A stretch of DNA of 64,000 nt from Acidobacteriota bacterium (GCA_003222675.1 QHWT01000075.1:31674-95673); one strand, 5' to 3'; shown: positions 7,519 to 18,192, counted from the stretch's first letter. Numbers and translations: made by a program. The notes: generated by a model from the letters alone, not told the origin.

Positions 7519-8678
7519 GCCACGCGCTCGTTCCGAATCTCCTGCTGTTTGGCCGCGTACTCCGGGGCGCCGGTTTGGAGGTGCATCCGGGCCGGATGCT
7601 CGATGCGCTCACCGCGGTCGAGTACGTCGGGATTCGTTCGCGGCAGGACCTGCGCGCGACTCTCTGCGCGCTCCTCGTGCACCGGCGTGAGGACGTTCGG
7701 CTGTTCGATGATGCATTCGATCTCTTCTGGCGGTCGCACGACGCCGGCGAAGGCGGGCTGCCGCTGTTCGCACTGGGCGAACGTCCACGCGTCGTTGCAA
7801 AGCGCGTATCGGCCGCGGATGTCGGCCTCGAGATCCACGACGTCACGTCGAGTGACGACGAGACGCCTCGATTGACGGCCGGCGCCTACAGCGACTCGGA
7901 GGTCCTCCGCTCGAAGGATTTCGCGGAGCTGACCGACGATGAGGTCCGCCGTGCCGAGGCGCTGCTGGCGGACATGGGATGGCGGCTTGGCACGCGGCGC
8001 ACCCGACGCTGGAGGCGAGGCACCCGCGGCTCCGTCGACATCCGGCACATCGCACGCGTGAGCCTGAAGTACGGTGGCGAGCCGATCGAGCTGCCACGCC
8101 GTCAGCGCGTTGAGAAGCCGCGACCGATTGTGGCGCTCTGCGACGTGAGCGGATCGATGGAGCGATACAGCCGCATGCTGCTGCAGTTTTTGTGCGGCAT
8201 GGTGCGCGGAACGGCACGGGCCGAGAGCTTTCTGTTTGCGACGCGACTTACCCGCGTCACATGGCATATGAGCCAGGGGCGCGCTCAGCGCGGCATGTCC
8301 GCGCTCGTGAGAACCGTGCAGGACTGGGGCGGCGGCACGCGCATCGGCGAGTCGCTCCGCGCATTCAACGTGCACTGGGCGCGTCGGGTCATGCGGAGCG
8401 AACCCATCGTGTTGATCGTCTCGGACGGCTGGGACCGCGGCGATCCCGAGCTGGTGGCGCGCGAGATGGCGCGGTTGCGCCGCCGGTGTGACCGGTTGAT
8501 CTGGCTCAACCCCCTGCTGGGATCGGCTTCATACGAGCCGCTGACGCGGGGCATGCTGGCCGCGCTCGATCACGTCGACGAGTTCCTGCCGGCGCATAAT
8601 CTCGCGAGCCTCGAGCAGCTCGCAGTGCATCTGTTTGCAGGCCGGGTCTTTAGAGCCGGCATTCATAGGGCGGTGTAG
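7515..8678 (+). CDS. coxE: VWA-domain protein, CoxE-like
   Basis: A 387-residue protein of the CoxE / VWA-containing family. The MIDAS motif DVSGS begins at about residue 210 and is followed by TRL and SDGWDRGDPE, so metal binding is likely retained. It is the expected partner of the CoxD ATPase in cofactor maturation. ATG 7515 overlaps the coxD stop. The last dozen residues (GRVFRAGIHRAV) are encoded by a degenerate copy of the GGGTCTT-type palindrome, so the C-terminus appears to have been rewritten by a repeat. Confidence 0.88.
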   Translation: MSHALVPNLLLFGRVLRGAGLEVHPGRMLDALTAVEYVGIRSRQDLRATLCALLVHRREDVRLFDDAFDLFWRSHDAGEGGLPLFALGERPRVVAKRVSAADVGLEIHDVTSSDDETPRLTAGAYSDSEVLRSKDFAELTDDEVRRAEALLADMGWRLGTRRTRRWRRGTRGSVDIRHIARVSLKYGGEPIELPRRQRVEKPRPIVALCDVSGSMERYSRMLLQFLCGMVRGTARAESFLFATRLTRVTWHMSQGRAQRGMSALVRTVQDWGGGTRIGESLRAFNVHWARRVMRSEPIVLIVSDGWDRGDPELVAREMARLRRRCDRLIWLNPLLGSASYEPLTRGMLAALDHVDEFLPAHNLASLEQLAVHLFAGRVFRAGIHRAV

Positions 8679-8760
8679 CCCGGGTCTTTAGCAGGCTGCT
8701 GAAGAAGAAGACAGCCCTGCGGGATTTGGTGATTTCTGGATTGGGTAATCTGGTGATTGT
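8641..8760. repeat. Composite repeats at the coxE 3' end
   Basis: The segment holds GCCGGGTCTTTAGAGCCGGC (8641-8660, inside coxE), CCCGGGTCTTTAG (8679-8691), and the TAGCAGGCTGCTGAAGAAG element (8689-8707), whose CAGG..CTG part can pair with CAGCCCTGC at 8713-8721. After these comes an imperfect TTGGTGA-type 7-bp repeat (8726-8760). The TAGCAGGCTG element recurs at 17167 and 52195. Confidence 0.7.
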
Positions 8761-8806
8761 GCTTCGCACGCGCTCCCGCGCGTGCGTCGAGAGACCCGGC
8801 GATCAA

Positions 8807-9240
8807 ATGGACATCACCGGCACCTACACGTTCGACGCCGCTGCAGACGCTGTCTGGACGCTGCTGATGGACACGTCCGCGATCGCGGGCTGTGTACCCG
8901 GATGCCGCGAGTTGCGTCCCGACGGTAATGATCGATACCGCGCCGAACTCTCGGTCCCCGTGGCAGCCGTCACAGGTCAATTCGACGCGACGATCGCGCT
9001 CGAGGACAAAGTCCAGCCGCGCTCGTACACGCTGGTGGTGCAGGCGACCGGACGTCCCGGATTCGTTCGCGGACAGGCGGCCGTCACGCTGACGCCGGAT
9101 AACGAACGGACGACCGTGCAGGTCACCGCGCACGCGGACGTGGGCGGCGCCATCGCGCGCGTGGGGCAGCGGCTTCTCGAGGGAGCCGCGCGGATGATGA
9201 TGGACCGGTTCTTCGAGTGCCTGCGGAGGAAGCTCGGCGA

Positions 9241-9244
<4 letters not shown>
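8807..9244 (+). CDS. coxG: SRPBCC-family protein, CoxG-like
   Basis: A 145-residue protein starting at ATG 8807 (MDITGTYTFDAAADAVWTLL). The N-terminal pattern, 'IPGC..L..DG...Y' equivalents (CVPGCRELRPDGNDRY) and the later VTAHADVGGAIARVGQRLLEGAARMMMDRFF match the carbon monoxide dehydrogenase subunit G family. CoxG is thought to help anchor or activate the hydroxylase at the membrane. It ends convergently with the sigma-54 regulator: the two TAG stops share CTAG at 9241-9244. Confidence 0.88.
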
Positions 9245-10821
<1,577 letters not shown>

Positions 10822-10827
10822 AAGCCT

Positions 10828-10945
10828 CCTCTTCTACATGGGGCTCCGCCCCATACCCCGGCTCGGTCGCTCGCGGGGACCCTGCGCCCCGCTCCGCTCC
10901 CTCGCAAGGCGCGCCGTGCGCGCCCAACAGTGGGCTCGTCCGAGT
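10828..10945 (-). repeat. GC-rich 5'-UTR repeat element, dispersed copy
   Basis: On the minus strand this reads GAGGGAGCGGAGCGGGGC..GGGTCCCCGCGAGCGACCGAG.., then the hairpin GGGGC-GGA-GCCCC (10842-10854), then AGAAGAGGAGG and the ATG of the regulator. It is clearly related to the triplicated element in front of coxM and holds the same position, just before a ribosome-binding site. The rest of the 336-bp gap, to 11157, contains no recognisable gene. Confidence 0.8.
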
Positions 10946-11157
10946 ACACAGGTCTCGCTGTGAGCCGCATAACAAGCTAAGACGCGGCCGCGAATCGGTT
11001 GGTGCCAATCGGCTGGCGCGGTGCCAGCTGGCGGTCGCGATGTTCGTTGGCACCGGCACGGACGCCGCCTGCGGCTCAAACACGTAAATCGCGACCGCTG
11101 AACGCCTTAGCGTCCTGCCTGCCCGGTTCTGCAAGAGCGGCACGCCCATAGCTTTGG

Positions 11158-11472
11158 ATGACGTCGCGACACGGCCTCATGTTCCGCATCACCTCACGTA
11201 TCGACGGCGACGAGATCGTGCTGAAAGTCGAAGGCTGCCTGATGCGCGAATGGGTCCACGAGCTCGACGCGTGCTGGATCACGGCGGCCGCGGGTCCTCA
11301 GGGGCGGCGCATACGAGTGGATCTCACGGAGGTCTGCCACGTCGACGCTGCCGGGCAGGCGCTCATGACGGCGATGTATCGCGCCGGCGTCCGTTTCATG
11401 GCGAGAGGATGCGTGATGCCCGAGATCGTGCGCGAGATCGCCGACGCCGCCGAGGGCGGCAGAAGGATTTGA
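11158..11472 (+). CDS. STAS-like domain protein
   Basis: A 104-residue protein. VDLTEVCHVDAAGQALMTAMYRAGVRFMARG resembles the STAS fold of anti-sigma-factor antagonists (a 'D.S.V..ID..G...L' equivalent). The usual phosphorylated Ser is replaced by Ala (VDAAG), so classical partner switching is doubtful. Start 11158 or the in-frame ATG 11179 are both possible; neither has a clear Shine-Dalgarno site. It lies directly before the efflux operon and may be co-transcribed with it. Confidence 0.6.
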   Translation: MTSRHGLMFRITSRIDGDEIVLKVEGCLMREWVHELDACWITAAAGPQGRRIRVDLTEVCHVDAAGQALMTAMYRAGVRFMARGCVMPEIVREIADAAEGGRRI

Positions 11473-11493
11473 GGTGTCCATGTTCAGGCGTGT

Positions 11494-11522
11494 CGGAGGG
11501 CGGAGGACGGAGGACGGAGGAC
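11494..11522 (+). repeat. CGGAGGA heptamer array forming the OMF ribosome-binding site
   Basis: Four 7-bp units (one variant, CGGAGGG, then three CGGAGGA) end 5 nt before ATG 11527. Each unit contains GGAGG, so the array presents four Shine-Dalgarno cores, the last ideally placed. Confidence 0.85.
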
Positions 11523-11526
11523 CGAC

Positions 11527-12960
11527 ATGAAGCGGACAGTATTCACGATCATCGCCGCCGCGCTGGCTGCGTCGTGCACCGTGGGACCGAATTACAAGCG
11601 CCCGCTCGTCCAGCCTCCATCGGCGTTTCGCGGCGATGCATCCGCCTCCGCTGAAGCTCGGGCGGGACAAGGCAGTGCCGAATCGGTCGCGGATCTGAAA
11701 TGGTTCGACGTGTTTCATGACGACACGCTCACCGGCCTCGTCTCTGCCGCGTTGAAACAGAACTTCGAGCTGCGCATCGCCGCCGAGCGCGTGCTGCAGG
11801 CTCGCGCGCTCTACGGGATCACGGGCGCCGGTCGCTTCCCGGAAATCGACGCGTCGGCCGACGTGAATGCCCTCCGCTCATCGCAGGCTGGCGCGAACCG
11901 CGGGATCCCCTCGGGCGTCAACACAGATGTGAGCTACGTGCAGGCCGGATTCAGCCTTGGCTGGGAGATCGATGTGTGGGGACGCCTGCGCCGGCTGAAC
12001 GAAGCCGCGCGCGCGCAGTACCTCGCCACCGAAGAAGCGCGGCGCGGTGTGATCACGACGCTCGTGGCGGACGTCAGCGCAACATATCTCCAGCTGCGCG
12101 CACTCGATCTCGAGCTGGAGATTGCGAAGCGCACTCGCGACGCGGCGAACGAGAGCCTGCGGCTGACGGAAGCCCGGCGATCGCAGGGCGCGGCAAGCGG
12201 ACTCGACATCCGCCAGTCGGAACAGCTGCTGTTCACCGCGACCGGACAGATCGCAAGCCTCGAACGCGAAATCGCGCAGGCGGAGAACGCACTCAGTCTA
12301 TTGCTCGGCCATTTCCCCGGAGACGTGCCGCGCGGCGGTCCGCTGGAAGCGTTCCACGCGCCCCCTGCCGTGCCCGCGGGACTGCCGTCTGCGCTCCTGG
12401 AGCGCCGGCCCGACATCCGCCAGGCGGAGCAGGAGCTGATTGCGGCGAACGCGCGGATCGGCGCCGTCAAGGCCGAATACTTCCCGCGCATCAGCCTGAC
12501 CGGCTTTTTCGGCGCGCAAAGCCGCGCGCTGTCGGATCTGCTGACGGGACCCGCGACGCTGGCGAGCGCGACCCTCGGAGCGACGGCACCAATCTTCAAC
12601 GCGGGGCGCACGCGCGCGAACGTCAGGTTCGCGGAAGCCGTCCAGCGCGAAGCGGTCGTGAACTATCAACGGGTCATTTACACGGCGTTCCGTGACGTGG
12701 CGGACTCGCTCGCGGATCACGGCAAAACGAGCGAGCAGCGCGCGCAACAGGAACGGCTGGTCGACGCGCTGCGCGAATCGACGCGGCTCGCAACGGAGCG
12801 ATATCGCGGCGGGCTGGACAGCTATCTGCCCGTGCTCGACGCGCAGCGGAATCTCTTTCAAGGCGAGCTCGAGCTCGCGCAACTCCGTCAGCGGGAGCTC
12901 ACGTCGATCGTGCAGCTCTATCGCGCTCTTGGTGGCGGGTGGGAGCAGACACATGGCTAA
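11527..12960 (+). CDS. RND efflux outer-membrane channel (NodT/OprM family lipoprotein)
   Basis: A 477-residue TolC-like outer membrane factor. The N-terminus has a signal peptide and lipobox (ALAASC, Cys at about 17) followed by TVGPNYKRP, the hallmark of the NodT lipoprotein family. Two OEP repeats with long helices follow; ERRPDIRQAEQELIAANARIGAVKAEYFPRISL is characteristic of the second. It forms the trans-envelope duct for the pump encoded by the next two genes. Its 3' end overlaps the adaptor gene by 8 nt. Confidence 0.93.
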   Translation: MKRTVFTIIAAALAASCTVGPNYKRPLVQPPSAFRGDASASAEARAGQGSAESVADLKWFDVFHDDTLTGLVSAALKQNFELRIAAERVLQARALYGITGAGRFPEIDASADVNALRSSQAGANRGIPSGVNTDVSYVQAGFSLGWEIDVWGRLRRLNEAARAQYLATEEARRGVITTLVADVSATYLQLRALDLELEIAKRTRDAANESLRLTEARRSQGAASGLDIRQSEQLLFTATGQIASLEREIAQAENALSLLLGHFPGDVPRGGPLEAFHAPPAVPAGLPSALLERRPDIRQAEQELIAANARIGAVKAEYFPRISLTGFFGAQSRALSDLLTGPATLASATLGATAPIFNAGRTRANVRFAEAVQREAVVNYQRVIYTAFRDVADSLADHGKTSEQRAQQERLVDALRESTRLATERYRGGLDSYLPVLDAQRNLFQGELELAQLRQRELTSIVQLYRALGGGWEQTHG

Positions 12961-14080
12961 GCGAATGGTTTTGATGCTCGCGCTGATGATTGCATTCATC
13001 GCAGCGCTCGGTTTCGTAAAGGTCCGGCAGTTCCAGGCGATGGCGAAACAATTTGCGGCGATGCAGGCGCCGCCGGACGCCGTCACCACCGTTGTGGTCA
13101 CGCGAGAAGAATGGCCGTCGACAATCAACGCTATCGCAACAGTCGCGGCCGTTCAGGGGGTGACCGTCAGCGCCGATCTGCCCGGCATCATCGATCGGAT
13201 CGCGTTCGATTCGGGAAGAAGCGTCCAGCAGGGGGACATCCTCGTGCAGCTCGACACGCGCCAGGAGCAGGCACAACTCGCCGCGGCGCAGGCACAGTTC
13301 GAGGTCGCGCGTTTGAACTTCGAGCGGATGCGCGGACTGGTCGAGCAGGATGCTGTATCGCGCGCCGAATACGACAATGCGGCTGCCGTCCATAAGCAAG
13401 CCGAGGCGCGTATCCAGGAGATCCGGGCGACCATCGAGCGCAAGACGATCCGCGCGCCATTTTCCGGAGTGCTCGGGATCCGCCAGGTGAACCTCGGTCA
13501 GTACCTCACAGGTGGCGATCCCGTCGTCCCGCTGCAGTCGCTCAATCCGGTTTATGTGAACTTTGGCATTCCTCAACAGCAAGCGGGAGAGGTGCGGGCC
13601 GGTTCAAAGGTTCACATCAGGATCGGCGAACTGGGAGCGCGGGAGTTCTCCGGCCGCGTGAGCGCCGTGAATGCAGTCGTGGACCAGACCACGCGGAACA
13701 TCCAGGTCCAGGCCACGCTCGCGAACCCCGGCGGCGTGCTGCGCGCGGGCATGTTCGTCCAGGCGCAGCTGCATCTCGGCGCGAGTCAAGCCGTCGTCGC
13801 ACTCCCCGCCTCGGCGATCAACTACGCGCCCTATGGCGATTCGGTGTTCATCGTCAGCGATCTGAAGGATGCGACCGGGCAGCGCTATCGCGGCGTGCGC
13901 CAGCAGGTCGTGAAGCTGGGAGGCGCGCGCGGCGATCAGATCGCCGTGCTGTCCGGACTCAATGCGGGTGAAGAAGTCGTCACGTCGGGCGTTTTCAAGC
14001 TCCGGAACGGCGCACCAGTCCGCGTCAACAACAAGGTGCAGCCGGCCAACAGCCGGACGCCGAAGCCGGAGGAAAGCTAA
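12953..14080 (+). CDS. RND efflux periplasmic adaptor (membrane fusion protein)
   Basis: A 375-residue HlyD/AcrA-family adaptor. ATG 12953 (MAKRMVLMLALMIAFIAALGF) starts with a membrane anchor. A lipoyl-type hairpin (GRSVQQGDILVQLDTRQEQAQL), a coiled-coil segment and a beta-barrel (KTIRAPFSGVLGIRQVNLGQYLTGGDPVVPLQSL) follow. It links the inner-membrane pump to the outer channel. Stop and start overlap with the pump gene as TAATG. Confidence 0.93.
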   Translation: MAKRMVLMLALMIAFIAALGFVKVRQFQAMAKQFAAMQAPPDAVTTVVVTREEWPSTINAIATVAAVQGVTVSADLPGIIDRIAFDSGRSVQQGDILVQLDTRQEQAQLAAAQAQFEVARLNFERMRGLVEQDAVSRAEYDNAAAVHKQAEARIQEIRATIERKTIRAPFSGVLGIRQVNLGQYLTGGDPVVPLQSLNPVYVNFGIPQQQAGEVRAGSKVHIRIGELGAREFSGRVSAVNAVVDQTTRNIQVQATLANPGGVLRAGMFVQAQLHLGASQAVVALPASAINYAPYGDSVFIVSDLKDATGQRYRGVRQQVVKLGGARGDQIAVLSGLNAGEEVVTSGVFKLRNGAPVRVNNKVQPANSRTPKPEES

Positions 14081-17000
14081 TGAAGCTCACGGATCTGTTC
14101 GTCAGGCGGCCGGTCCTGGCGATCGTCGTCAATCTGGTCATCCTGATTGCGGGGCTGCAGGCGATCCGCGCGCTCAGCGTCAGGCAGTACCCACGCAGCG
14201 ACATCGCGGTCGTCAAGGTCAGCACCGTCTATGTCGGTGCCAACGCCGATCTGGTGCGGGGATTCATCACCACTCCGCTCGAGCGCGTCATCGCCAGCGC
14301 CGACGGCATCGACTACATGGAATCGTCCAGCGCGCAGGGACTCAGCACGATCACCGTTCACCTGACGCTGAACTACGACACCAACGCCGCGCTGACGCAG
14401 GTCCAGGCGAAGGTTGCGCAGGTGCGCAATCAGCTTCCACCGGAAGCGGAGGCGCCGGTGATCGAGATGGAAACGGCGGACAACCAGTTCGCGGCGATGT
14501 ACATCGGATTCTCGTCGAGCGATCTCGATCAGAACCAGATTACGGATTACCTCACCCGCGTCGTGCAGCCGAAGCTGAGCGCTGTCAGCGGCGTGCAGCG
14601 GGCCGACATCCTCGGCGATCGCACGTTCGCGATGCGGATCTGGCTGAAGCCGGACAAGATGGCGGCGTACGGCATCTCTCCCTCCGCGTTGCGAGACGCG
14701 CTGGCGCGCAACAACTATCTCTCGGCGCTCGGCAAGACGAAGGGGTCGATGGTCTCCGTGAACCTCATCGCCAACACCGATCTGCGAACGCCCGAGGAAT
14801 TCCGTCAGCTCGTGGTCAAGGAAGAGAACGGGGTCGTCGTGAGGCTCGGCGACGTGGCGGACGTCGTGCTCGGCGCGGAGAACTACGAACAGGACGTCCG
14901 GTTCAACGGCCAGACCGCGACGTTCATGGGCATCTGGGTCCTTCCGACCGCCAACTCGCTCGACGTGATCCGCGGCGTGCGCGACGAGATCCCGGCGATC
15001 CAGTCGCAGTTGCCCGCCGGAATGAAGATCGGGATCCCGTACGATTCGACTGAATACATCCAGGACGCCATCGACGAGGTCCTCACCACGCTCACCGAGA
15101 CGCTGCTCATCGTGATCGTCGTCATCTTCCTCTTCCTCGGATCGGTGCGCGCGCTGATCATCCCGGTCGTCGCGATTCCGATCTCGCTGGTCGGCGCGGT
15201 CTTCCTCATGCTCGTCGCAGGCTTCACCATCAACCTGCTGACGCTGCTCGCGATCGTCCTCTCGGTCGGTCTCGTCGTGGACGATGCGATCGTGATGGTC
15301 GAGAACGTCGAGCGACACCTGCATGAGGGAAAACGTCCGCTGCAGGCGGCGCTCGACGCGGCGCGCGAGCTGGTCGGCCCGATCATCGCGATGACGATTA
15401 CGCTGGCAGCCGTCTATGCGCCCGTGGGCATCCAGGGCGGTTTGACCGGTGCGCTCTTCCGCGAGTTTGCGTTCACGCTGGCGGGTGCCGTCATCGTATC
15501 GGGGGTCGTCGCACTGACGCTCTCGCCGATGATGGGATCGAGACTGCTGCGCGCCGGCGCCACGGAGCGTGGATTTGCCGGCTGGATCAACCGTCGCTTC
15601 GACCGTGTTCGAACGGGCTATGCACGCGTGCTGTCAGGGACGCTCCGCTACCGGCCCGTCGTCCTGGTCCTGTGGGCGATCGTGGCGGCGCTGACCGTCC
15701 CGTTCTACATGTTCTCCCAGCGAGAGCTCGCGCCCGCCGAGGACCAGGGCGTGGTGTTCGGCGTCGTGCAGGCGGCGGCAAACTCCACCGTCGATCAGAC
15801 GAACCTGTTCACACGGCAGATTTACGACGTGTATCGATCGATGCCCGAGGCGGCCAGCATCTTTCAGATCACGTTTCCGACGGGAGGATTCGGCGGCATG
15901 GTGACGAAGCCATGGAGCGAGCGGAGCAAGACCGCGCAGCAGCTCCTGATGGAGTCGATGGGACCGTTGTCGCAGATTCCCGGGATCCGTGTGATCCCGC
16001 TGACGCCTCCGCCACTGCCTGGCGGCGGCGATTTTCCTGTCGATCTGGTCATCGCCTCCGCCGCCGAACCGGAGCAGCTCCGCGAGTACGCAGGGCAGCT
16101 CGTTCAGAAAGCGTTTGCCAGCGGCATGTTCATCTTCGCCGACGCGGACCTGAAGTTCGATCAGCCACAAACGGAAGTGGTATTCGATCGCGACAAGCTG
16201 CGATCGCAAGGTGTCGACCTGAGCCAGGCCGGGCGCGACCTGTCGACGCTGCTCGGCGGAGACTACGTCAACAGGTTCAGCATCCAGGGACGGAGCTACA
16301 AGGTCATTCCGCAGGTCAAGCGGGGGGAGCGCCTCACGCCGGATCAACTCGCTGATATGTACATCAGCGGTTCGGAGAATAAGCTCGTTCCGCTGTCAAC
16401 GTTTGCGACGCTCCGCACGACTACCGGCCCGCGTGAACTGAAGAAGTTCCAGCAGCTGAACGCGGTGCGTATCCAGGGTGTGATCCCGCCGCCGGTGCCG
16501 CTCGATCAGGCGCTGTCGTTTCTCGAGAACGAAGCGCGACAGATCCTGCCTCAGGGTTTCACCATCGATTACGCCGGCGAGTCGCGTCAGTTGCGGACCG
16601 AAGGCAGCCGGTTCCTCGGCGTGTTTCTTCTCTCGGCCGTGCTGATTTACCTGGTGCTTGCCGCGCAGTTCGAGAGCTTTCGCGATCCGTTCATCATCCT
16701 GGCGGGTTCCGTGCCGCTGGCGATTTCAGGCGCGCTGCTCTTCTCGTTCCTTGGACTGACGACGTTGAATATCTACAGCCAGGTCGGGCTGATCACGCTG
16801 GTGGGTCTCGTCGCCAAGAACGGGATCCTGATCGTCCAGTTCGCCAATCATCTGCAGGAAACCGGAGTGGACAAGCTCAGGGCCATCGTCGACGCGTCGG
16901 GGACGCGTCTCCGTCCAATCCTCATGACGACGGCGGCGACGGTGGTGGGGCATGCGCCGCTCGTGATCGCGACGGGACCGGGCGCGGGCGCGCGCAACAG

Positions 17001-17163
17001 CATCGGCATCATGCTGGTGAGCGGGATGATCATCGGCACGCTGTTTACGCTGTTCGTGGTGCCGTCGATCTACATGCTCGTCGCGCGCAGGCGCGCGACG
17101 GTCGTCGCGCCTGAGCGCGACGCGCCGGCGCATGTCCCCGAGCTCGCGGGGAGCACCGTATAA
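14080..17163 (+). CDS. RND multidrug efflux permease (HAE1-like)
   Basis: A 1027-residue inner-membrane proton-driven pump of about 12 predicted helices with two large periplasmic loops. The N-terminus LFVRRPVLAIVVNLVILIAGLQAIRALSVRQYP is typical. The proton-relay region SVGLVVDDAIVMVENVERH (about 405-423) keeps the two adjacent Asp residues, and GLVAKNGILIVQFAN occurs in the second half. Together with the preceding two genes it forms a complete tripartite pump. The substrate cannot be told from sequence. Confidence 0.95.
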   Translation: MKLTDLFVRRPVLAIVVNLVILIAGLQAIRALSVRQYPRSDIAVVKVSTVYVGANADLVRGFITTPLERVIASADGIDYMESSSAQGLSTITVHLTLNYDTNAALTQVQAKVAQVRNQLPPEAEAPVIEMETADNQFAAMYIGFSSSDLDQNQITDYLTRVVQPKLSAVSGVQRADILGDRTFAMRIWLKPDKMAAYGISPSALRDALARNNYLSALGKTKGSMVSVNLIANTDLRTPEEFRQLVVKEENGVVVRLGDVADVVLGAENYEQDVRFNGQTATFMGIWVLPTANSLDVIRGVRDEIPAIQSQLPAGMKIGIPYDSTEYIQDAIDEVLTTLTETLLIVIVVIFLFLGSVRALIIPVVAIPISLVGAVFLMLVAGFTINLLTLLAIVLSVGLVVDDAIVMVENVERHLHEGKRPLQAALDAARELVGPIIAMTITLAAVYAPVGIQGGLTGALFREFAFTLAGAVIVSGVVALTLSPMMGSRLLRAGATERGFAGWINRRFDRVRTGYARVLSGTLRYRPVVLVLWAIVAALTVPFYMFSQRELAPAEDQGVVFGVVQAAANSTVDQTNLFTRQIYDVYRSMPEAASIFQITFPTGGFGGMVTKPWSERSKTAQQLLMESMGPLSQIPGIRVIPLTPPPLPGGGDFPVDLVIASAAEPEQLREYAGQLVQKAFASGMFIFADADLKFDQPQTEVVFDRDKLRSQGVDLSQAGRDLSTLLGGDYVNRFSIQGRSYKVIPQVKRGERLTPDQLADMYISGSENKLVPLSTFATLRTTTGPRELKKFQQLNAVRIQGVIPPPVPLDQALSFLENEARQILPQGFTIDYAGESRQLRTEGSRFLGVFLLSAVLIYLVLAAQFESFRDPFIILAGSVPLAISGALLFSFLGLTTLNIYSQVGLITLVGLVAKNGILIVQFANHLQETGVDKLRAIVDASGTRLRPILMTTAATVVGHAPLVIATGPGAGARNSIGIMLVSGMIIGTLFTLFVVPSIYMLVARRRATVVAPERDAPAHVPELAGSTV

Positions 17164-17166
17164 CGT

Positions 17167-17193
17167 GGCAGGCTGCTGAAAGAACACAGCCTG
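17167..17193 (+). repeat. CAGGCTG...CAGCCTG hairpin repeat after the RND operon
   Basis: GGCAGGCTGCTGAAAGAAC, then CAGCCTG, forms a perfect 7-bp stem (17169-17175 with 17187-17193) 3 nt after the operon stop region. It matches the elements at 8689 and 52195. There is no U-tract, so it is terminator-like at most. Confidence 0.6.
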
Positions 17194-17308
17194 ACAGTCA
17201 ATGTTCAATCACGAATGCTCAATGCCGGGTACCCGGCCATTGCCATTGGCATTGGCCTTCGTGATGACACCGGCTTTACCAGGCGTCCGCGTAGACGGTG
17301 GACGACTG

Positions 17309-17605
17309 TCAGCCCTTTCTCTTCCACATCCTCGGATCGAAGCTGAGGGGCTCAGCGGGACCGACCTGAAATGCCGCGAACTCCGCATGACCGGGATTGA
17401 GAATGAAGTTGCGTTCGTGAGGGATCACCACGGATGGGACCGATAACATCGCGGTTCTGGACTCACGAAGCCATCGCTCGCCGATCAGCGCGAGTGCAGG
17501 CGGAGCGGGATACGTCCGCCAATCGCCGGTACGGCGCACGTGATACTCGTCGTCGAAGACAACGGCACGCCGACGCTGACGTCCTATCGGCGCATCATCC
17601 TGCAT
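17309..17605 (-). pseudogene. RES-domain toxin, C-terminal fragment
   Basis: The reading TGDWRTYPAPPALALIGERWL...LSVPSVVIPHERNFILNPGHAEFAAFQVG..EPLSFDPRMWK is a good match to the C-terminal half of RES-domain (MbcT/ParT-like) NAD-modifying toxins. The conserved N-terminal half (the Arg/Tyr NAD site around 'RWN..G') is not found in the preceding 100 bases in any frame I read. No Xre/MbcA-type antitoxin is seen next to it. It is most likely a decaying remnant. Confidence 0.6.
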
Positions 17606-17688
17606 ATCAGGCCTGCGGTGCGCTATGAATCGCTACCGCCGCGAACCAATCTCTGACATAGTAGTCGCGCTGCGAGCTGCAGGGGAGC

Positions 17689-18009
17689 ATGGTCGACGCC
17701 ATGGAACTCCAATCCGCCTGCGATGCATCACTGCGCTTCGCGATTGAGAACAAGCGTCTGGTCTGTTTCCTGTACAACTCGAAATGGCGCGTCGCCGAAC
17801 CGCATGACTATGGCGTGAAGCACGGCGCTTCGAGGCTGCTCGTCTATCAAGTGCGCGGCGAGAGTTCCGGCATCGTTCGTGGCTGGAAGCTCCTCGATAC
17901 GGCGAAAATCGACCAACTTGCCGTTCTCGAGGCCACGTTTCGCGGCACGCGCGGCAGACCGGATCAGCACCACATCCACTGGGACGAGCTGTTCGCGCGA
18001 GTGCGTTAG
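17689..18009 (+). CDS. WYL-like small protein of unknown function
   Basis: A 106-residue protein with AIENKRLVCFLYNSKWRVAEPHDYGVKHGASRLLVYQVRGESSG...GWKLLDTAKIDQLAVLEATF. The layout (alternating strands with RVAEPH.YGV.. and a later W..L) resembles stand-alone WYL-type ligand-binding segments. I cannot assign a function. ATG 17689 is preceded very closely by AGGGGAG; ATG 17701 is an alternative. Confidence 0.65.
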   Translation: MVDAMELQSACDASLRFAIENKRLVCFLYNSKWRVAEPHDYGVKHGASRLLVYQVRGESSGIVRGWKLLDTAKIDQLAVLEATFRGTRGRPDQHHIHWDELFARVR

Positions 18010-18039
18010 TGAATTACTACTCCGGACTGGAGGCTCAGG

Positions 18040-18192
18040 GTGGCGAAGTCGACTCAGCGGTCAGCGGCACGACGAAACATCAAGAAGGCGGCGGCAGCAG
18101 CGAGGAGGAAACGCACGATCGCGCACCTGCCGAAAAAGATCCGCACCGCACTCGGGAAGAAAGGGGCGGCGGTCGCTGCGAAGAAGCGGTAG
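18040..18192 (+). CDS. Small Lys/Arg/Ala-rich basic protein
   Basis: A 50-codon frame starting at GTG 18040 with GGAGG 6 nt upstream: AKSTQRSAARRNIKKAAAAARRKRTIAHLPKK..ALGKKGAAVAAKKR. About 40% of residues are Lys or Arg, the rest mostly Ala, as in histone H1-like or other nucleic-acid-binding tails. The sequence keeps a regular pattern (RRNIKKA, KRTIAHLPK) rather than random composition, and the ribosome-binding site is good. A longer overlapping frame, 18009-18377, reads as low-complexity and is rejected. Function is unknown. Confidence 0.6.
   Translation: MAKSTQRSAARRNIKKAAAAARRKRTIAHLPKKIRTALGKKGAAVAAKKR

Noticed and set aside
17201-17446. Plus-strand frame opposite the RES fragment
   Set aside because: No domain, no ribosome-binding site; the opposite strand carries recognisable RES sequence.
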